This document shows, in pieces, positions 55,068-64,000 of a DNA stretch of 64,000 nt (within the stretch, counting starts at the first letter, position 1; every line of letters begins with the position of its first letter). Origin of the DNA: Arcobacter sp. (GTDB taxonomy: Bacteria > Acidobacteriota > Terriglobia > Bryobacterales > Bryobacteraceae); NCBI GenBank assembly GCA_020723085.1, contig DYJN01000003.1, forward strand, positions 117,312-181,311, written 5' to 3'. Below the pieces are notes generated by a model. It had not been told where the DNA came from. It made no database searches and saw only the letters and a list, made by a program, of their open reading frames with translations. Made by a program: the position numbers and the translations under genes.

Positions 55068-56036
55068 ATGCGACCGAAGCGGGCCGAAGAATTGATTGCG
55101 CGCTTTCGCGGGCAGCACATCCTGGTGGCTGGCGACGTCATGCTCGACGAATTCGTCTGGGGGGACGTGAGCCGCATCTCGCCGGAAGCCCCCGTGCCCG
55201 TGGTCGAAGTGACCGGCGAGTCGCTCTTCGCCGGGGGCGCCGCGAACGTGGCGCGCAATCTCCGCGAGTTCGGCGCGCGCGTGAGCATGGCAGGCGTGCG
55301 CGGCGGCGACGCGGCGGGTGAGAAGCTCGCCGGGCTGCTTCACGACGCCCGGATCGACGATGCCGCCGTCGCCGTTTCTCCCGAGGCGCCGACCATCGTC
55401 AAGACCCGCGTGATCGCCCGCCACCAGCAGGTGGTCCGCATCGACCGGGAACAGCGCCGGCGCACGCCGGCGGACGTCGAGCGCGAGGTGCTCGAGCGGC
55501 TGGCGGAGCGCAGCGATGGCTGGAGCGCCGTGATCTTCTCCGACTACGCCAAAGGGTTCCTGACGCCCGCTATCGCCGAAGGCATCTGCCGCTTGGCGCG
55601 CGGCAGGATCATCGCCGTCGATCCCAGCCCGCTCAACCCCGTCGAGTGGCGCGGCGTGACCGCGGTGAAGCCGAACCTCAGGGAGGCGCGCGCCGCGGCG
55701 GGCGTGCTCGCCGAAGCCTCGCCCGAAGAGACCGCCCGGCGGCTGCTGGAGCGCTGGGAAACGCAGATGGTGCTGGTCACGATGGGCGAGCACGGTATGC
55801 TTCTGGTGGAGCGTGGCGGCGAGCCTTACCACACGCCCGCGCGCGCCCGTGAGGTGTTCGACGTCTCCGGCGCGGGCGACACCGCGATCGCCGTCTTCAC
55901 GCTCGCTCTCGCCGCCGGCGCCGCGCCTCGCGAAGCCGCTGAACTCGCCAACCATGCCAGCGGCGTCGCCGTGGGCAAGCTGGGCACCGCCACCGTAAGA
56001 CCCGAAGAGCTGCTCGAGAGCGTCGCCCGCGTCTGA
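55068..56036 (+). CDS. rfaE1: D-glycero-beta-D-manno-heptose 7-phosphate kinase
   Basis: The 322-residue PfkB-family protein matches the kinase half of HldE (RfaE). It phosphorylates heptose 7-phosphate at C1 for ADP-heptose and lipopolysaccharide core synthesis. Key parts are ILVAGDVMLDEFVWGDVSRISPEAPVPV, AGGAANVARNL, FSDYAKGFLTP, VKPNLREA, and the C-terminal DVSGAGDTAIAV with the catalytic Asp. The adenylyltransferase half found in fused HldE is absent here and not adjacent. This implies a split-gene pathway and a Gram-negative LPS-bearing cell. Confidence 0.88.
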   Translation: MRPKRAEELIARFRGQHILVAGDVMLDEFVWGDVSRISPEAPVPVVEVTGESLFAGGAANVARNLREFGARVSMAGVRGGDAAGEKLAGLLHDARIDDAAVAVSPEAPTIVKTRVIARHQQVVRIDREQRRRTPADVEREVLERLAERSDGWSAVIFSDYAKGFLTPAIAEGICRLARGRIIAVDPSPLNPVEWRGVTAVKPNLREARAAAGVLAEASPEETARRLLERWETQMVLVTMGEHGMLLVERGGEPYHTPARAREVFDVSGAGDTAIAVFTLALAAGAAPREAAELANHASGVAVGKLGTATVRPEELLESVARV

Positions 56037-56065
56037 GCCGCCCCCTCCGGCATCCGCCGGCAGGC

Positions 56066-57754
56066 TCATCGCACGATGAGCCAGGCCAGGGCCGCCATGC
56101 CCAGCGCGATCGCCCAGCCCTTCAGGAAGCCCGAAAGGTCGATCCTGTAGGCGCGCCAGAAAGACTGGCCCGCGGCGCCGCGCAGCGGGTGAAGCAGATG
56201 CGTGAGCAGAAGCTGCTCCCCGCGCCTCGCCGCCTCGCGCTCCACTTCTTCCGGCCGCGCCGCGCCCGGCTTCAGGTGGCTCGGCGTGCGCAGCCGCTCG
56301 AAGAACTCGTCCAGCATGGCATCGGGCTCCGGCGGCGTCGCCAGGCTGACAAGCACGAAGACTGCCGCGCCGCTGACAAGCGCGGCGAGAAACACGTTCG
56401 GATCCCAGTGATCAAAGCGTTGGCCGAGCCATGTATAGATGGCGAAGTTGGCCGCCATTGCCGCGGCGATGCCCGCCATCGCCCCCCAGCGGTTGGCGCG
56501 CCGCCAGAAGATGCCTCCCAGCACGGCGATGCCGACATAGGTGGCCAGCGTCTCCGTCAGCAGAAACGTGTTCAGCACCTTGTCGATGAGGAACAGCGCG
56601 TACAGGACGCCCAGCAGCGTGATGGCCACTCCGCTGATCCTTCCGGCCCAAAGATAATGCCGGTCGCCGCGGTCCCGCACGAGATAGCGCCCGTAGAGGT
56701 TGCGTGTGAACAGTGCGCCCGCGCTCACCATGTACGCCGAGCAGGCGGCCATGTTCGCCGCCAGCAGGCAGGCCACCAGCAGCCCTTTGCCCCCGGGGAA
56801 CAGCAGATGGCGGCAGGCGAAGCCGAACGCCTCCTCGGCATCGCGCAGCGAGGTTGTGCCGAACACTCCTCTGGCCAGCAGCGCGGCGGCCACCAGTCCG
56901 GTCAGCGCCCAGCCGAGCGTGCAGAAGCGCTTGACGAACGTGCCGTACAGGAACCCCTCGCGGCAGGCGGCTTCATCTTTGCCCGTAGCCACCGCGCCCA
57001 TGATGTGCGGCTGGCTGGTGATGCCGATCAGCCCGTTGATCGTCAGCATCAGAATGAACCACGGGCCGATGCCCTCGGGCGCAGTCAGCGTGAGCCGCTC
57101 CGGTCCCAGCGCCTTGCGGATGCCCTCCACGCCGCCCACAACGCCCCACCCCAGCGGGATGAGCAGAAACGACAGCACGATGATGAGAAAGCCCTGCACG
57201 AGTTCCGTCCATGCCGTCGCCACCTGCCCGCCGATGAAGCTGTAGAGCAGGAACGCCGCCGTCATGGCCATGACGATGGCGTTTACCGGAATGTCGCCGC
57301 CGGCAGCTTGGCTGATCACCTTTGCCGCGCCTTTCAGCATGCTGGCGAGATTGATGGTGAGGAACGCCAGCGCGAACACCATGTACGCCGCGCCCATCCA
57401 GTGACCGAAGCGGTCCTCGAAAAACTCGGCGATCGTCGTGCGCCTCATCCGGCGGTACAGCGGCGCCAGCAGCCAGTAGAAGGGCGTGGCGAACATGTTT
57501 TTCCACTGGAACCAGATGGCGCTGAACCCGCGCGCATAGACCGCCCCGGCCAGCGATACGGGCATATCGGCGTGCGTCCCGGAGGCGAAGCTCTGCGCGA
57601 TCATCACCCAGCGGTTGAACTGCCGCGCGCCGAGGAAGTACTGGTCCGTGCGCCCGACGCGGCGTCCGATCCACAGCCCCATAGCCGCGATGCCGGTGAG
57701 ATAGCCGGCGAGGACTGTCCAGTCGAGCAGTGTGAAAGCGGAGAAGCTGTGCAT
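56066..57754 (-). CDS. Sodium:solute symporter (SSS family)
   Basis: The 562-residue protein has about 13 hydrophobic segments in the LeuT-like SSS arrangement. Typical parts are LAGYLTGIAAMGLWIGRRVGRTDQYFLGARQF, RRTTIAEFFEDRFG, the sodium-site region FLLYSFIGGQVATAWTELVQGFL, and NMAACSAYMVSAGALFTRNLYGRYL. It imports a sugar, amino acid or organic acid with sodium. Its stop codon lies 29 bp from the stop of the convergent heptose kinase. No substrate-specific residues could be assigned. Confidence 0.88.
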   Translation of the reverse strand: MHSFSAFTLLDWTVLAGYLTGIAAMGLWIGRRVGRTDQYFLGARQFNRWVMIAQSFASGTHADMPVSLAGAVYARGFSAIWFQWKNMFATPFYWLLAPLYRRMRRTTIAEFFEDRFGHWMGAAYMVFALAFLTINLASMLKGAAKVISQAAGGDIPVNAIVMAMTAAFLLYSFIGGQVATAWTELVQGFLIIVLSFLLIPLGWGVVGGVEGIRKALGPERLTLTAPEGIGPWFILMLTINGLIGITSQPHIMGAVATGKDEAACREGFLYGTFVKRFCTLGWALTGLVAAALLARGVFGTTSLRDAEEAFGFACRHLLFPGGKGLLVACLLAANMAACSAYMVSAGALFTRNLYGRYLVRDRGDRHYLWAGRISGVAITLLGVLYALFLIDKVLNTFLLTETLATYVGIAVLGGIFWRRANRWGAMAGIAAAMAANFAIYTWLGQRFDHWDPNVFLAALVSGAAVFVLVSLATPPEPDAMLDEFFERLRTPSHLKPGAARPEEVEREAARRGEQLLLTHLLHPLRGAAGQSFWRAYRIDLSGFLKGWAIALGMAALAWLIVR

Positions 57755-57800
57755 GGCGGCGCCGGAATTCCCAGCCAGCCATCATATCGCAAGGCCTTTT

Positions 57801-58667
57801 TCAGGCGCGCCAGGCGAGAACCACGGACTTGCCGTCACGCTCCACGTTGCCTCCGATGGCTCGCAGCGTCAGAGTCGCGCCCTTCGCCGTGAACACCGCG
57901 TCCACCCAGCCCACCGGCTGGTCGTCGTTGAAGTTGTATCCGAGCGCGGGCAGGTTGATCATCTGGATGCCGTCCCACGCCAGATGCGCGTAGCGGTGCG
58001 AGTGGCCGAACACCAGAGCCTTCACGCTCCTGCGGTCCCGGATGATGTCCATCAGGCGCGGGATGTCGAGCAGCGAGCCGTCGCCGTCGTCCGGCGTGTG
58101 GTGCACGAATAACACCGTGGGCAGGGACGGCGCCGTGTCGAGATACCGCGCCAGCCACGTGCGCTGATTCTTGCCCAAAAGTCCCGGAGTGAAATTCGGC
58201 ATGATCAGCGAGTCGAGCACGATGAACCGCACCGCCGGGCTCTCGATCACGAGCACGTGGCGGTCTTTCACTTTCTGCGCGCCCGGCTGCGATGCGCCAA
58301 ACGCCTCAAGAAAGTTCCTGCGGTCATCGTGGTTGCCCAGCGCGATGGCCAGGGGCATGCGGCTCGACAAAGGCTCCAGCAGCGACTTCAGCTGCTGGTA
58401 GTCGCCCGGCATGCCCTTCAGCCGAGCGGCGTCGCCGCAGATCAGCGCGCCCTGAGGCTTCGCGCCCAGCACCATCGGCACGGCTTTTTTCAGGTTCTCC
58501 ACGGGTCGGAAGCCCCGGTAGGCGTCCTCTGGGTTCTCGGGTATGTGCGTGTCCGACAGCAGCGCCCAGTGCATCTCCGGCTCCTGCGCGCGGAGAACCG
58601 TGGCGGCGCCGCACAGCGACACGGAAAACGCGCGGCGCGACAGAGCAGGCAATCCCAGATGTGGCAT
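57801..58667 (-). CDS. Tat-exported calcineurin-like metallophosphoesterase
   Basis: The 288-residue product has a twin-arginine leader (ALSRRAFSVSLCGAATVLRAQ) and a calcineurin-like phosphoesterase domain. The metal ligands are in order: LLSDTHIPE, CGDAARLKG, LGNHDDRR, FVHHTPDDGDG and FGHSHRYAHL. Exported enzymes of this group hydrolyse phosphomono- or diesters. I chose the ATG at 58667 because it opens the Tat signal. It is upstream of the symporter gene on the same strand, so the two may be co-expressed. Confidence 0.86.
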   Translation of the reverse strand: MPHLGLPALSRRAFSVSLCGAATVLRAQEPEMHWALLSDTHIPENPEDAYRGFRPVENLKKAVPMVLGAKPQGALICGDAARLKGMPGDYQQLKSLLEPLSSRMPLAIALGNHDDRRNFLEAFGASQPGAQKVKDRHVLVIESPAVRFIVLDSLIMPNFTPGLLGKNQRTWLARYLDTAPSLPTVLFVHHTPDDGDGSLLDIPRLMDIIRDRRSVKALVFGHSHRYAHLAWDGIQMINLPALGYNFNDDQPVGWVDAVFTAKGATLTLRAIGGNVERDGKSVVLAWRA

Positions 58668-58726
58668 GACAATTCCGATTCTATCCGCGCGCCGGTTTCC
58701 GCTGTGTGAAAAGACCGTGAACCCGG

Positions 58727-58754
58727 CTATGCGCCGCGCGCGCGGAGGGAGTAT
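58727..58754 (+). repeat. 28-bp direct repeat, copy 1
   Basis: This copy and the one at 58788-58815 are identical except for one C/T change, with 61 bp between their starts. They lie in the intergenic region just before the sulfatase gene. Confidence 0.85.
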
Positions 58755-58787
58755 CCTCCTTGTCCAACTGACCATTTGCCAGCTCCT

Positions 58788-58815
58788 CTATGCGCCGTGC
58801 GCGCGGAGGGAGTAT
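58788..58815 (+). repeat. 28-bp direct repeat, copy 2
   Basis: Second copy of the repeat, ending 12 bp before the sulfatase start codon. It contains GGAGGGAG, which could serve as part of a ribosome binding site although the spacing is long. Confidence 0.85.
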
Positions 58816-58827
58816 GCTGCGGGAGAA

Positions 58828-60372
58828 ATGATGCCCGCCTGGAACCCGACCTGCCCTGTCGACCGCCGCCGCTTCCTCGCAGCCCTTGCCTCTGCGCCCG
58901 GCGCCCTGCGAGCCGCCGAGCAGGGTCCGCCCAATATCGTCCTGATCTACGCCGACGACCTCGGCTACGGTGATGTCAGCGCCAATGGCGCGCGCCGCAT
59001 CCGCACCCCGAACATCGACCGCATCGCCCGCGAGGGCGTGCGCTTCACCCACGCCCACTCGCCCTCGGCCACCTGCACGCCTTCCCGCTATGCGCTGCTG
59101 ACCGGCGAGTACGCCTGGCGCAGGCCCGGCACGGCTGTGCTGCCCGGCGACGCCAGGCTCATCATCGAGCCTGGCCGGCCCACGCTGCCGGCCATGCTCA
59201 AAGACCGCGGCTACCGCACGGGCGTGGTCGGCAAGTGGCATCTGGGGCTCGGCGCCGGAGAAGTCGACTGGAATGGGGACATCCGCCCCGGCCCGCTCGA
59301 GATCGGTTTCGATTACGCTTTCCTGATCCCCGCTACCGGCGACCGCGTCCCCTGCGTCTACATGGAAAACCACCGCGTCGTGAACCCCGACCCCGCCGAC
59401 CCCATCCGCGTGAGTTACAGCACTCCCTTCCCCGGCGAACCCCTCGGCCGCACGCATCCGCAACTGCTCAGGATGCACCCCAGCCACGGCCATGACATGG
59501 CCATCGTGAACGGCATCAGCCGGATCGGGTACATGACCGGCGGCCGCAAGGCTCTGTGGAAAGACGAAGACATGGCCGGCGTGATCACGGCGAAGGCAGT
59601 GCAGTTCCTCGAACGCCACCGCCGGGAGCCGTTCTTCCTGTACTTCTCGACCCACGACATCCACGTGCCCCGCGTGCCGCATCCGCGCTTCGCCGGCCGC
59701 TCCGGCATGGGGCCGCGCGGCGACGCCATCCTCGAGCTTGACTGGAGCGTCGGCGAGATCCTCGGCGCGCTTGACCGCCTCGGCCTCGCCCGCAATACGC
59801 TCCTAATCTTTTCGAGCGACAACGGCCCCGTGGTCGACGACGGCTACAGGGACCAGGCCGTGGAAAAGCTCGGCGATCACCGCCCTGCCGGTCCCTGGCG
59901 CGGCGGAAAGTACAGCAACTTCGAGGGCGGCACCCGTGTGCCCTTCTTCGTGCGCTGGCCGGACCGCGTGAAAAGCGGCGCCGAATCGGGCGCTCTGGCG
60001 AGCCAGATCGACCTGTTCGCCTCTCTCGCCTCGCTGGCCGGCGCGAGGCTCGGCGCAGCCGCCGCCCCCGACAGCTTCGACATCCTGCCCGCGCTGCTCG
60101 GCGAGTCGAAACAGGGCCGGCAACATCTGGTGGAACACGCCGGCTCGCTCTCGCTGATCGTCGGGCGCTGGAAGTACGTTGCGCCCGGCAAAGGGGCCAG
60201 GATCAACCAGAACACGAACACCGAGCTCGGCAACGATCCCGCGCCGCAGCTCTACGACCTGGACCGCGATCCCGGCGAGCGCTCGAACGTGGCGCCGCAG
60301 CATCCGGATCGCGTCCGGGAGATGGCCGCGCAACTCGCGAAGATCCGCCAGGCGGCGCGTACGCGCCCGTGA
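58828..60372 (+). CDS. Tat-exported type I sulfatase
   Basis: The 514-residue protein has a twin-arginine leader (VDRRRFLAALASAPGALRAAE) and an alkaline-phosphatase-fold sulfatase domain (PNIVLIYADDLGYGDV). Cys83 in SATCTPSRYALLTG is the CxPxR cysteine that a formylglycine-generating enzyme must oxidise. GVVGKWHLGLG and FSSDNGPV carry other active-site residues. It resembles arylsulfatase A types that remove sulfate from sulfated glycans. Two adjacent ATG codons (58828, 58831) can start it. No sulfatase-maturing enzyme lies in the window. Confidence 0.9.
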   Translation: MMPAWNPTCPVDRRRFLAALASAPGALRAAEQGPPNIVLIYADDLGYGDVSANGARRIRTPNIDRIAREGVRFTHAHSPSATCTPSRYALLTGEYAWRRPGTAVLPGDARLIIEPGRPTLPAMLKDRGYRTGVVGKWHLGLGAGEVDWNGDIRPGPLEIGFDYAFLIPATGDRVPCVYMENHRVVNPDPADPIRVSYSTPFPGEPLGRTHPQLLRMHPSHGHDMAIVNGISRIGYMTGGRKALWKDEDMAGVITAKAVQFLERHRREPFFLYFSTHDIHVPRVPHPRFAGRSGMGPRGDAILELDWSVGEILGALDRLGLARNTLLIFSSDNGPVVDDGYRDQAVEKLGDHRPAGPWRGGKYSNFEGGTRVPFFVRWPDRVKSGAESGALASQIDLFASLASLAGARLGAAAAPDSFDILPALLGESKQGRQHLVEHAGSLSLIVGRWKYVAPGKGARINQNTNTELGNDPAPQLYDLDRDPGERSNVAPQHPDRVREMAAQLAKIRQAARTRP

Positions 60373-60644
60373 ACCGTGGCTCCGTGGAACTGAAAGCCGG
60401 CGCCGCCACCCAAAAATGGGGAAAAGGTCTGGTACTTTCCGGCCGTGCCGGGGGATACTTGCCGCCGCCGATCTGTCTTACGATTTGAAGTAAGCTGCCT
60501 GCCGCGGCCGGGCCTGCCATGTCACGGCTCGGGCAGCCGAATCCGTGGCGGCATGCAATGCGGCCGGAAGAGCTAGGCGGTCTCAGGCCGCGGCAACGGC
60601 GGCCGGCTGCTGCTTGGCCGCGGATGATCGTGCGGGGGCCTCTT
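60373..60644. other. 272-bp gap before the TPR lipoprotein gene
   Basis: It holds a small inverted repeat (CTTAC and GTAAG around 60476-60493) and GC-rich sequence with several short stems. The downstream frame is open back to 60519, but those codons are arginine- and proline-rich without homology. I see no RNA gene here. Confidence 0.4.
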
Positions 60645-63005
60645 ATGACGCTGGCCATCAGACTCTCGAATGCAAACGGTTGTAACCGGGCGGGGCATGC
60701 CAGGCGCCGCGCGGCCGCATGGGCTGTCGCGCTGGCGGCGCTCTGGCTGTGCGGCTGCTCTCCGGCGAAACGGATGGTGGCGGAGCGGTATCACCGCCAG
60801 GGTCTGGCGCTGTTCGGACAGAAAAAATACAGCGAAGCCGCCATTGCGTTCCGCAAGGCGATCCAGAAGAGCCCGGATTGGGGCGAGCCTTACTACCGGC
60901 TGGCGCTCTGCGATCTGGAAAAGGGCGGCGACGTCACGCGCGCGCTGCAGGCTCTGCGCCGGGCGATGGCGTTGATGCCGGACCACGAGGATGCGAAAGT
61001 GCGCCTTGCCGGACTGCTCATCATGGCGTACCTCCAGCACGGCGCGATCGAGGATTTTCCTTTGCGCGAGGCGCACGGTATCGCAGGCAGCCTGCTGAAG
61101 AAGAGGCCCGGTTCGTTCGAAGGGCTGATGCTGGCGGGTCAGGTCGCGCTCCTTGAGAAGAAGCCGAAAGAGGCGCTGGAGCAGTTTGAGAAGGCGCGGA
61201 AGATCAAGCCGGATTCGGCGCTGGCCGCGGCGAGTTCCGGCATCACACAGCTGGCGCTCGGACAGGAACAGGAGGCTGAGCAGCTGCTGCGGCAGGCTCT
61301 GCGGAAGGACGCCTCTCTTGGACCGGCGTGGGACGCGCTCTACAACCTCCAGATGCGCCGGAAGCGCCCCGGCGATGCCGAATCCGTCTGCCGCGAGCGG
61401 ATCAGCCGGAATCCGAGAGATCCGGTGGCGAGACTGATGCTGGCCAGCCACTTCTTCCGGATGCAGAAGCCGGACGAAATGCGCGAAGCGCTGGAGCCGC
61501 TGACCGGAGGCGGCGGCGGTTACGAGAACGGGAAAATGGTGGCCGGCGATTTCTACCGCAGCATCGCCAGGATCGCGGACGCGCGGGCTCTGTACGAGGC
61601 GGGGCTGAAAGAAGTGGAGAAGGACGCCGCCCGGCGCAGCGAATACCGCAAGCGGCTGGCGAGCCTGCTGCTGCTTGAGGGCAAGCGCGACGAGGCGGAA
61701 AAGGCCTACTCCGACGTGCTGGAGGATGCGCCCAGGGACCCCGAAAGCCGCGCGCGCCGCGCCCTGCTGATGCTCGACAAGGATGCTGCCGCGGCGCTGA
61801 AAGAATTCCAGCAGCTTGCCGCCGACGTGCCCTCCAATCCGGTGATCCGCTTCAACCTCGGGCTGGCGCTGCTCGCCAACCGCAAGCTGGAGGACGCCCG
61901 CACGGCGTTCCTGGAGGCGGCGCGGATGCAGCGCAATTTCCTGGAACCGCGGCTGGCTCTGGCTCAGATCGCCATGGACCGCGAGCAATGGCGCGAACTC
62001 CAGCAGACCGCCGCCGACGTGCTGACGATCAACCCGCGGCATCCCCAGGGGCGGTACTTCCGGGCGGCAGCTTACACGGGGTTGGGAAATTACGAAGAGG
62101 CGCGGAAAATTCTGGCCGAATTGCTGAAGGAATTTCCGAATTACCGCGAAGCGCATCTCCAGATGGCGTTCCTCGATCTGGCCGAGCGGCGCTACCCGCA
62201 GGCCGATACGCGCCTCCGCGAGCTGTACGAGAAGACCCGGGACCCGCGGGCGCTGACCGGGCGCGTCGAAGTGCAGCTCGCGCAGAACCGGCAGAAGGAA
62301 GGGCTGGCCATGGCTCAGGCCGAGCTGGCGAAGAACCCCGGCGATGCCCGCCTGCGCCTGCTGGTGGCGCGCACGGCGCTGCGCGTGGCTGACTATGCTC
62401 TCGCTGTGCGCGAGCTGATCCGGCTGGCTGAGCGCGATCCGAACTGGGATTATCTTTACCTGCTGCTCGGGCAGGCGCACCAGTTCAACGGCGACCTGCC
62501 CCGGGCCATTCTCGCCTTCCAGCGGGCGCTCCAGATTACGCCCGGAAGTCTGGAAGCGACGCTGCGGCTGGCCTACGCCTACGAAGTGGCCGGCAAGTAT
62601 GCGGAAGCCATCGCGGCGTACCGCAAGGCGCTGGAGCTGAACCCGAATACGCCCATCGCCATGAACAACCTCGCGTATCTGTTGAGTGAACACGGCGGCG
62701 ACCTCGACGAAGCCCTGAAGCTGGCCCAGCTCGCCCTGCAACGGCTGCCGCAGCAGCGCTACATTGCCGATACCGTGGGCTGGATCTTCCTCAAGAAAAA
62801 CGACCTCGATTCCGCCATGCAGATTTTCCAGGGTCTGGTGAAAAAGTACCCGGATGAACCGGCGTTCCGTTATCATTACGGCGCGGCTCTGCTGAAAAAG
62901 GGCGACCGCACGCGGGCCAGAGCCGAGCTGCAGACGGCGCTCCAGCACAAGCCGCCCGCCGACATCGAGAAGAAGGTGCGCGAGCTGCTCGCCCGGGCGG
63001 GCTAG
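60645..63005 (+). CDS. TPR-repeat lipoprotein
   Basis: The 786-residue product has a hydrophobic leader ending in LWLCGC, a plausible lipobox with lipidation at the last Cys, so it is probably membrane-anchored. The remainder is a long array of TPR units, about 15 or more. Examples are GLALFGQKKYSEAAIAFRKAI near the start and EVAGKYAEAIAAYRKALELNPNTPIAMNNLAYLL near the end. It would form an extended superhelical scaffold. The start is uncertain: the ATG at 60645 is preferred because it leads directly into the signal peptide, with one at 60624 possible. A TonB-like gene follows eight bases later. Confidence 0.82.
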   Translation: MTLAIRLSNANGCNRAGHARRRAAAWAVALAALWLCGCSPAKRMVAERYHRQGLALFGQKKYSEAAIAFRKAIQKSPDWGEPYYRLALCDLEKGGDVTRALQALRRAMALMPDHEDAKVRLAGLLIMAYLQHGAIEDFPLREAHGIAGSLLKKRPGSFEGLMLAGQVALLEKKPKEALEQFEKARKIKPDSALAAASSGITQLALGQEQEAEQLLRQALRKDASLGPAWDALYNLQMRRKRPGDAESVCRERISRNPRDPVARLMLASHFFRMQKPDEMREALEPLTGGGGGYENGKMVAGDFYRSIARIADARALYEAGLKEVEKDAARRSEYRKRLASLLLLEGKRDEAEKAYSDVLEDAPRDPESRARRALLMLDKDAAAALKEFQQLAADVPSNPVIRFNLGLALLANRKLEDARTAFLEAARMQRNFLEPRLALAQIAMDREQWRELQQTAADVLTINPRHPQGRYFRAAAYTGLGNYEEARKILAELLKEFPNYREAHLQMAFLDLAERRYPQADTRLRELYEKTRDPRALTGRVEVQLAQNRQKEGLAMAQAELAKNPGDARLRLLVARTALRVADYALAVRELIRLAERDPNWDYLYLLLGQAHQFNGDLPRAILAFQRALQITPGSLEATLRLAYAYEVAGKYAEAIAAYRKALELNPNTPIAMNNLAYLLSEHGGDLDEALKLAQLALQRLPQQRYIADTVGWIFLKKNDLDSAMQIFQGLVKKYPDEPAFRYHYGAALLKKGDRTRARAELQTALQHKPPADIEKKVRELLARAG

Positions 63006-63013
63006 GGAGCACT

Positions 63014-64000
63014 ATGAAGAGCTCCGCTCAGGCGCCGGCGGCGGAGGTATCGCCCGCAGTGGCGCGCGAGGCGCCGCGGCTGGCCTCATGCGAAGAGCTG
63101 CAACAGCGGCGGCAGGGGCTGTGGTGGGGATCGCACCTGGCGTCCCTGGCGGCGCATGCCGCCTTCGTAGCGTGGCTGGTGCAGACAGGGGTGATCATGG
63201 TGGAGTACGTGCAGCGGCATGGCTACGGCTACCAGTTCGGGCAGGCTGTCCTGCTTGCGTCTCCGCTGTTCGAACTCGGCCAGCGGAGCGCGGTGCGCGG
63301 ACGCGAGCGCCGGATTCCGCTCTCCGCCCTCGCGCCGCAGGAGAAGCTCTATGCGCCCGACCTCAGGCGCTTGCCGGCCGCCCGAACAGTGGCGGAGGCG
63401 AGGCTCGGCGCGCGGAACACGGATCAGGAGCAGGGCGTTTTCTCAGTCGCAAGCGCGTCCGCGCTGTCGGTTCCGTTCGGCGCCGGCGGGGGGGCGCTCC
63501 CTGCCGGAACGCTTCCCGACCGGGTTGCCGGTGGCGTGTCCACTCCCTTTGATCTCGTGCCTCCAAGCAACACACGGGCGCGGCGGGGCAGGCAGGCGGG
63601 CAGGACACGGCTTCGCGCGGGCGATTCCTCCGTGCCAGGCGGCGGCGCTGCCGAGGGGTTGCGGCTGCCGCCGGCCCCCGCGCGGGTGGGACTTGACGCC
63701 GAGGTTGAGGCGGACAGCGCGGCTGCCGCGGAAATGGAGGAGTGGCTGCGCGTGTTCGTGACCCGGCTCCGGCGCGCCAGTTTCGAACTCATCCCCGACC
63801 GCCGGGACGCCGGCGCGCCGGGCATGGCTGTGCTCGCTGTCGAAGTTTCCCGGATCGGAAAGATCCTCCGGCGCCAAGTGACTGCGTCCAGCGGCAACGC
63901 CGCGTTGGACCGCCTCGCTGTCGCCCTGCTCGGCCAAGTGCCCGGCTGGCAGCCGCTGCCGCCGGCCCAATCCGGCGACGTCGTGTCGGTGACAGTGCGC
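63014..64000 (+). CDS. TonB-like protein, 3' end missing
   Basis: The frame opens at ATG 63014 and runs through the window end for 329 codons, so the stop lies outside. A membrane segment (HLASLAAHAAFVAWLVQ, about residues 41-60) follows a short cytoplasmic N-terminus. A long low-complexity linker comes next. The last 75 residues resemble the TonB C-terminal domain: VLAVEVSRIGKILRRQVTASSG, then LDRLAVALLGQVPGWQPLPP and DVVSVTVR. TonB passes energy to outer-membrane receptors. The linker lacks the usual Pro-Lys/Pro-Glu repeats, and ExbB/ExbD are not in view. It is likely co-transcribed with the TPR lipoprotein. Confidence 0.72.
   Translation, partial: MKSSAQAPAAEVSPAVAREAPRLASCEELQQRRQGLWWGSHLASLAAHAAFVAWLVQTGVIMVEYVQRHGYGYQFGQAVLLASPLFELGQRSAVRGRERRIPLSALAPQEKLYAPDLRRLPAARTVAEARLGARNTDQEQGVFSVASASALSVPFGAGGGALPAGTLPDRVAGGVSTPFDLVPPSNTRARRGRQAGRTRLRAGDSSVPGGGAAEGLRLPPAPARVGLDAEVEADSAAAAEMEEWLRVFVTRLRRASFELIPDRRDAGAPGMAVLAVEVSRIGKILRRQVTASSGNAALDRLAVALLGQVPGWQPLPPAQSGDVVSVTVR

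Noticed and set aside
60519..60644. Upstream extension of the TPR lipoprotein
   Set aside because: The extra 42 codons are Arg/Pro-rich and would bury the lipoprotein signal inside the chain.
60573..62948. 791-codon minus-strand open frame opposite the TPR lipoprotein
   Set aside because: TPR repeats in high-GC DNA leave the antisense frame open; the sense frame has clear TPR units and a lipobox.

Overview
The window is GC-rich, gene-dense chromosomal DNA with no rRNA, tRNA, transposase, integrase, CRISPR array or prophage that I can recognise. The mix points to an Acidobacteriota member, most likely the Bryobacterales/Solibacter group. The indicators are a secreted FG-GAP/ASPIC (CRTAC1-type) protein, a DUF1080 sugar hydrolase, several twin-arginine (Tat) exported sugar-isomerase-like and phosphoesterase proteins, many TPR proteins, a class II (B12) ribonucleotide reductase and a bacterial GlnRS. 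This taxonomic call is inference from gene content; I could not run a comparison.

Layout. 1-9.2 kb: 3' end of rsmA, then gltX, glnS and a NodU-type carbamoyltransferase in one tight run, a secreted esterase, an exported TIM-barrel isomerase, glutamyl-Q tRNA(Asp) synthetase and bacterioferritin. 9.3-14 kb: a periplasmic-sensing hybrid histidine kinase, then a PduS-like corrinoid reductase and a PduT-like microcompartment shell protein standing alone. 14-21.4 kb: DUF1080 protein, TetR regulator, a minus-strand carbohydrate/PHP cluster, an oxidoreductase and homoserine kinase. 21.4-26 kb: nrdJ behind a tandem NrdR-box promoter, then rmuC. 26-31 kb: an NtrC-like regulator with several altered catalytic residues, divergent across a 473-bp non-coding leader from an operon encoding a TPR-CHAT (caspase-like) protein and an ECF sigma factor. 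This is the most unusual block. 31-40.7 kb: sugar-acid kinase, 6-phosphogluconate dehydrogenase, DUF2891, TPR and CRTAC1 proteins, DUF190/CrcB, a beta-lactamase-fold protein and a repeat-containing secreted protein. 40.7-46.3 kb: exported fucose-isomerase-like protein, dut divergent from a two-domain ThyX, RhaT, and an MFS transporter. 46.3-58.7 kb: two MacB/FtsX permeases, an HDAC-family deacetylase, glycosyltransferase, aminotransferase, HrpB helicase, heptose kinase, Na+/solute symporter and phosphoesterase. 58.8-64 kb: a formylglycine-type sulfatase, a TPR lipoprotein and a TonB-like protein cut by the window end.

How it fits together. Nucleotide metabolism is well represented: NrdJ makes deoxynucleotides, Dut makes dUMP, and the ThyX-like protein would methylate dUMP. 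Cobalamin is a second thread, through NrdJ and the PduS-like reductase. A third theme is export of carbohydrate-active proteins. Three divergent gene pairs (crcB/beta-lactamase, dut/thyX, aminotransferase/hrpB) have 15-20 bp between start codons and share mirrored -10 elements, which suggests leaderless, bidirectional transcription.
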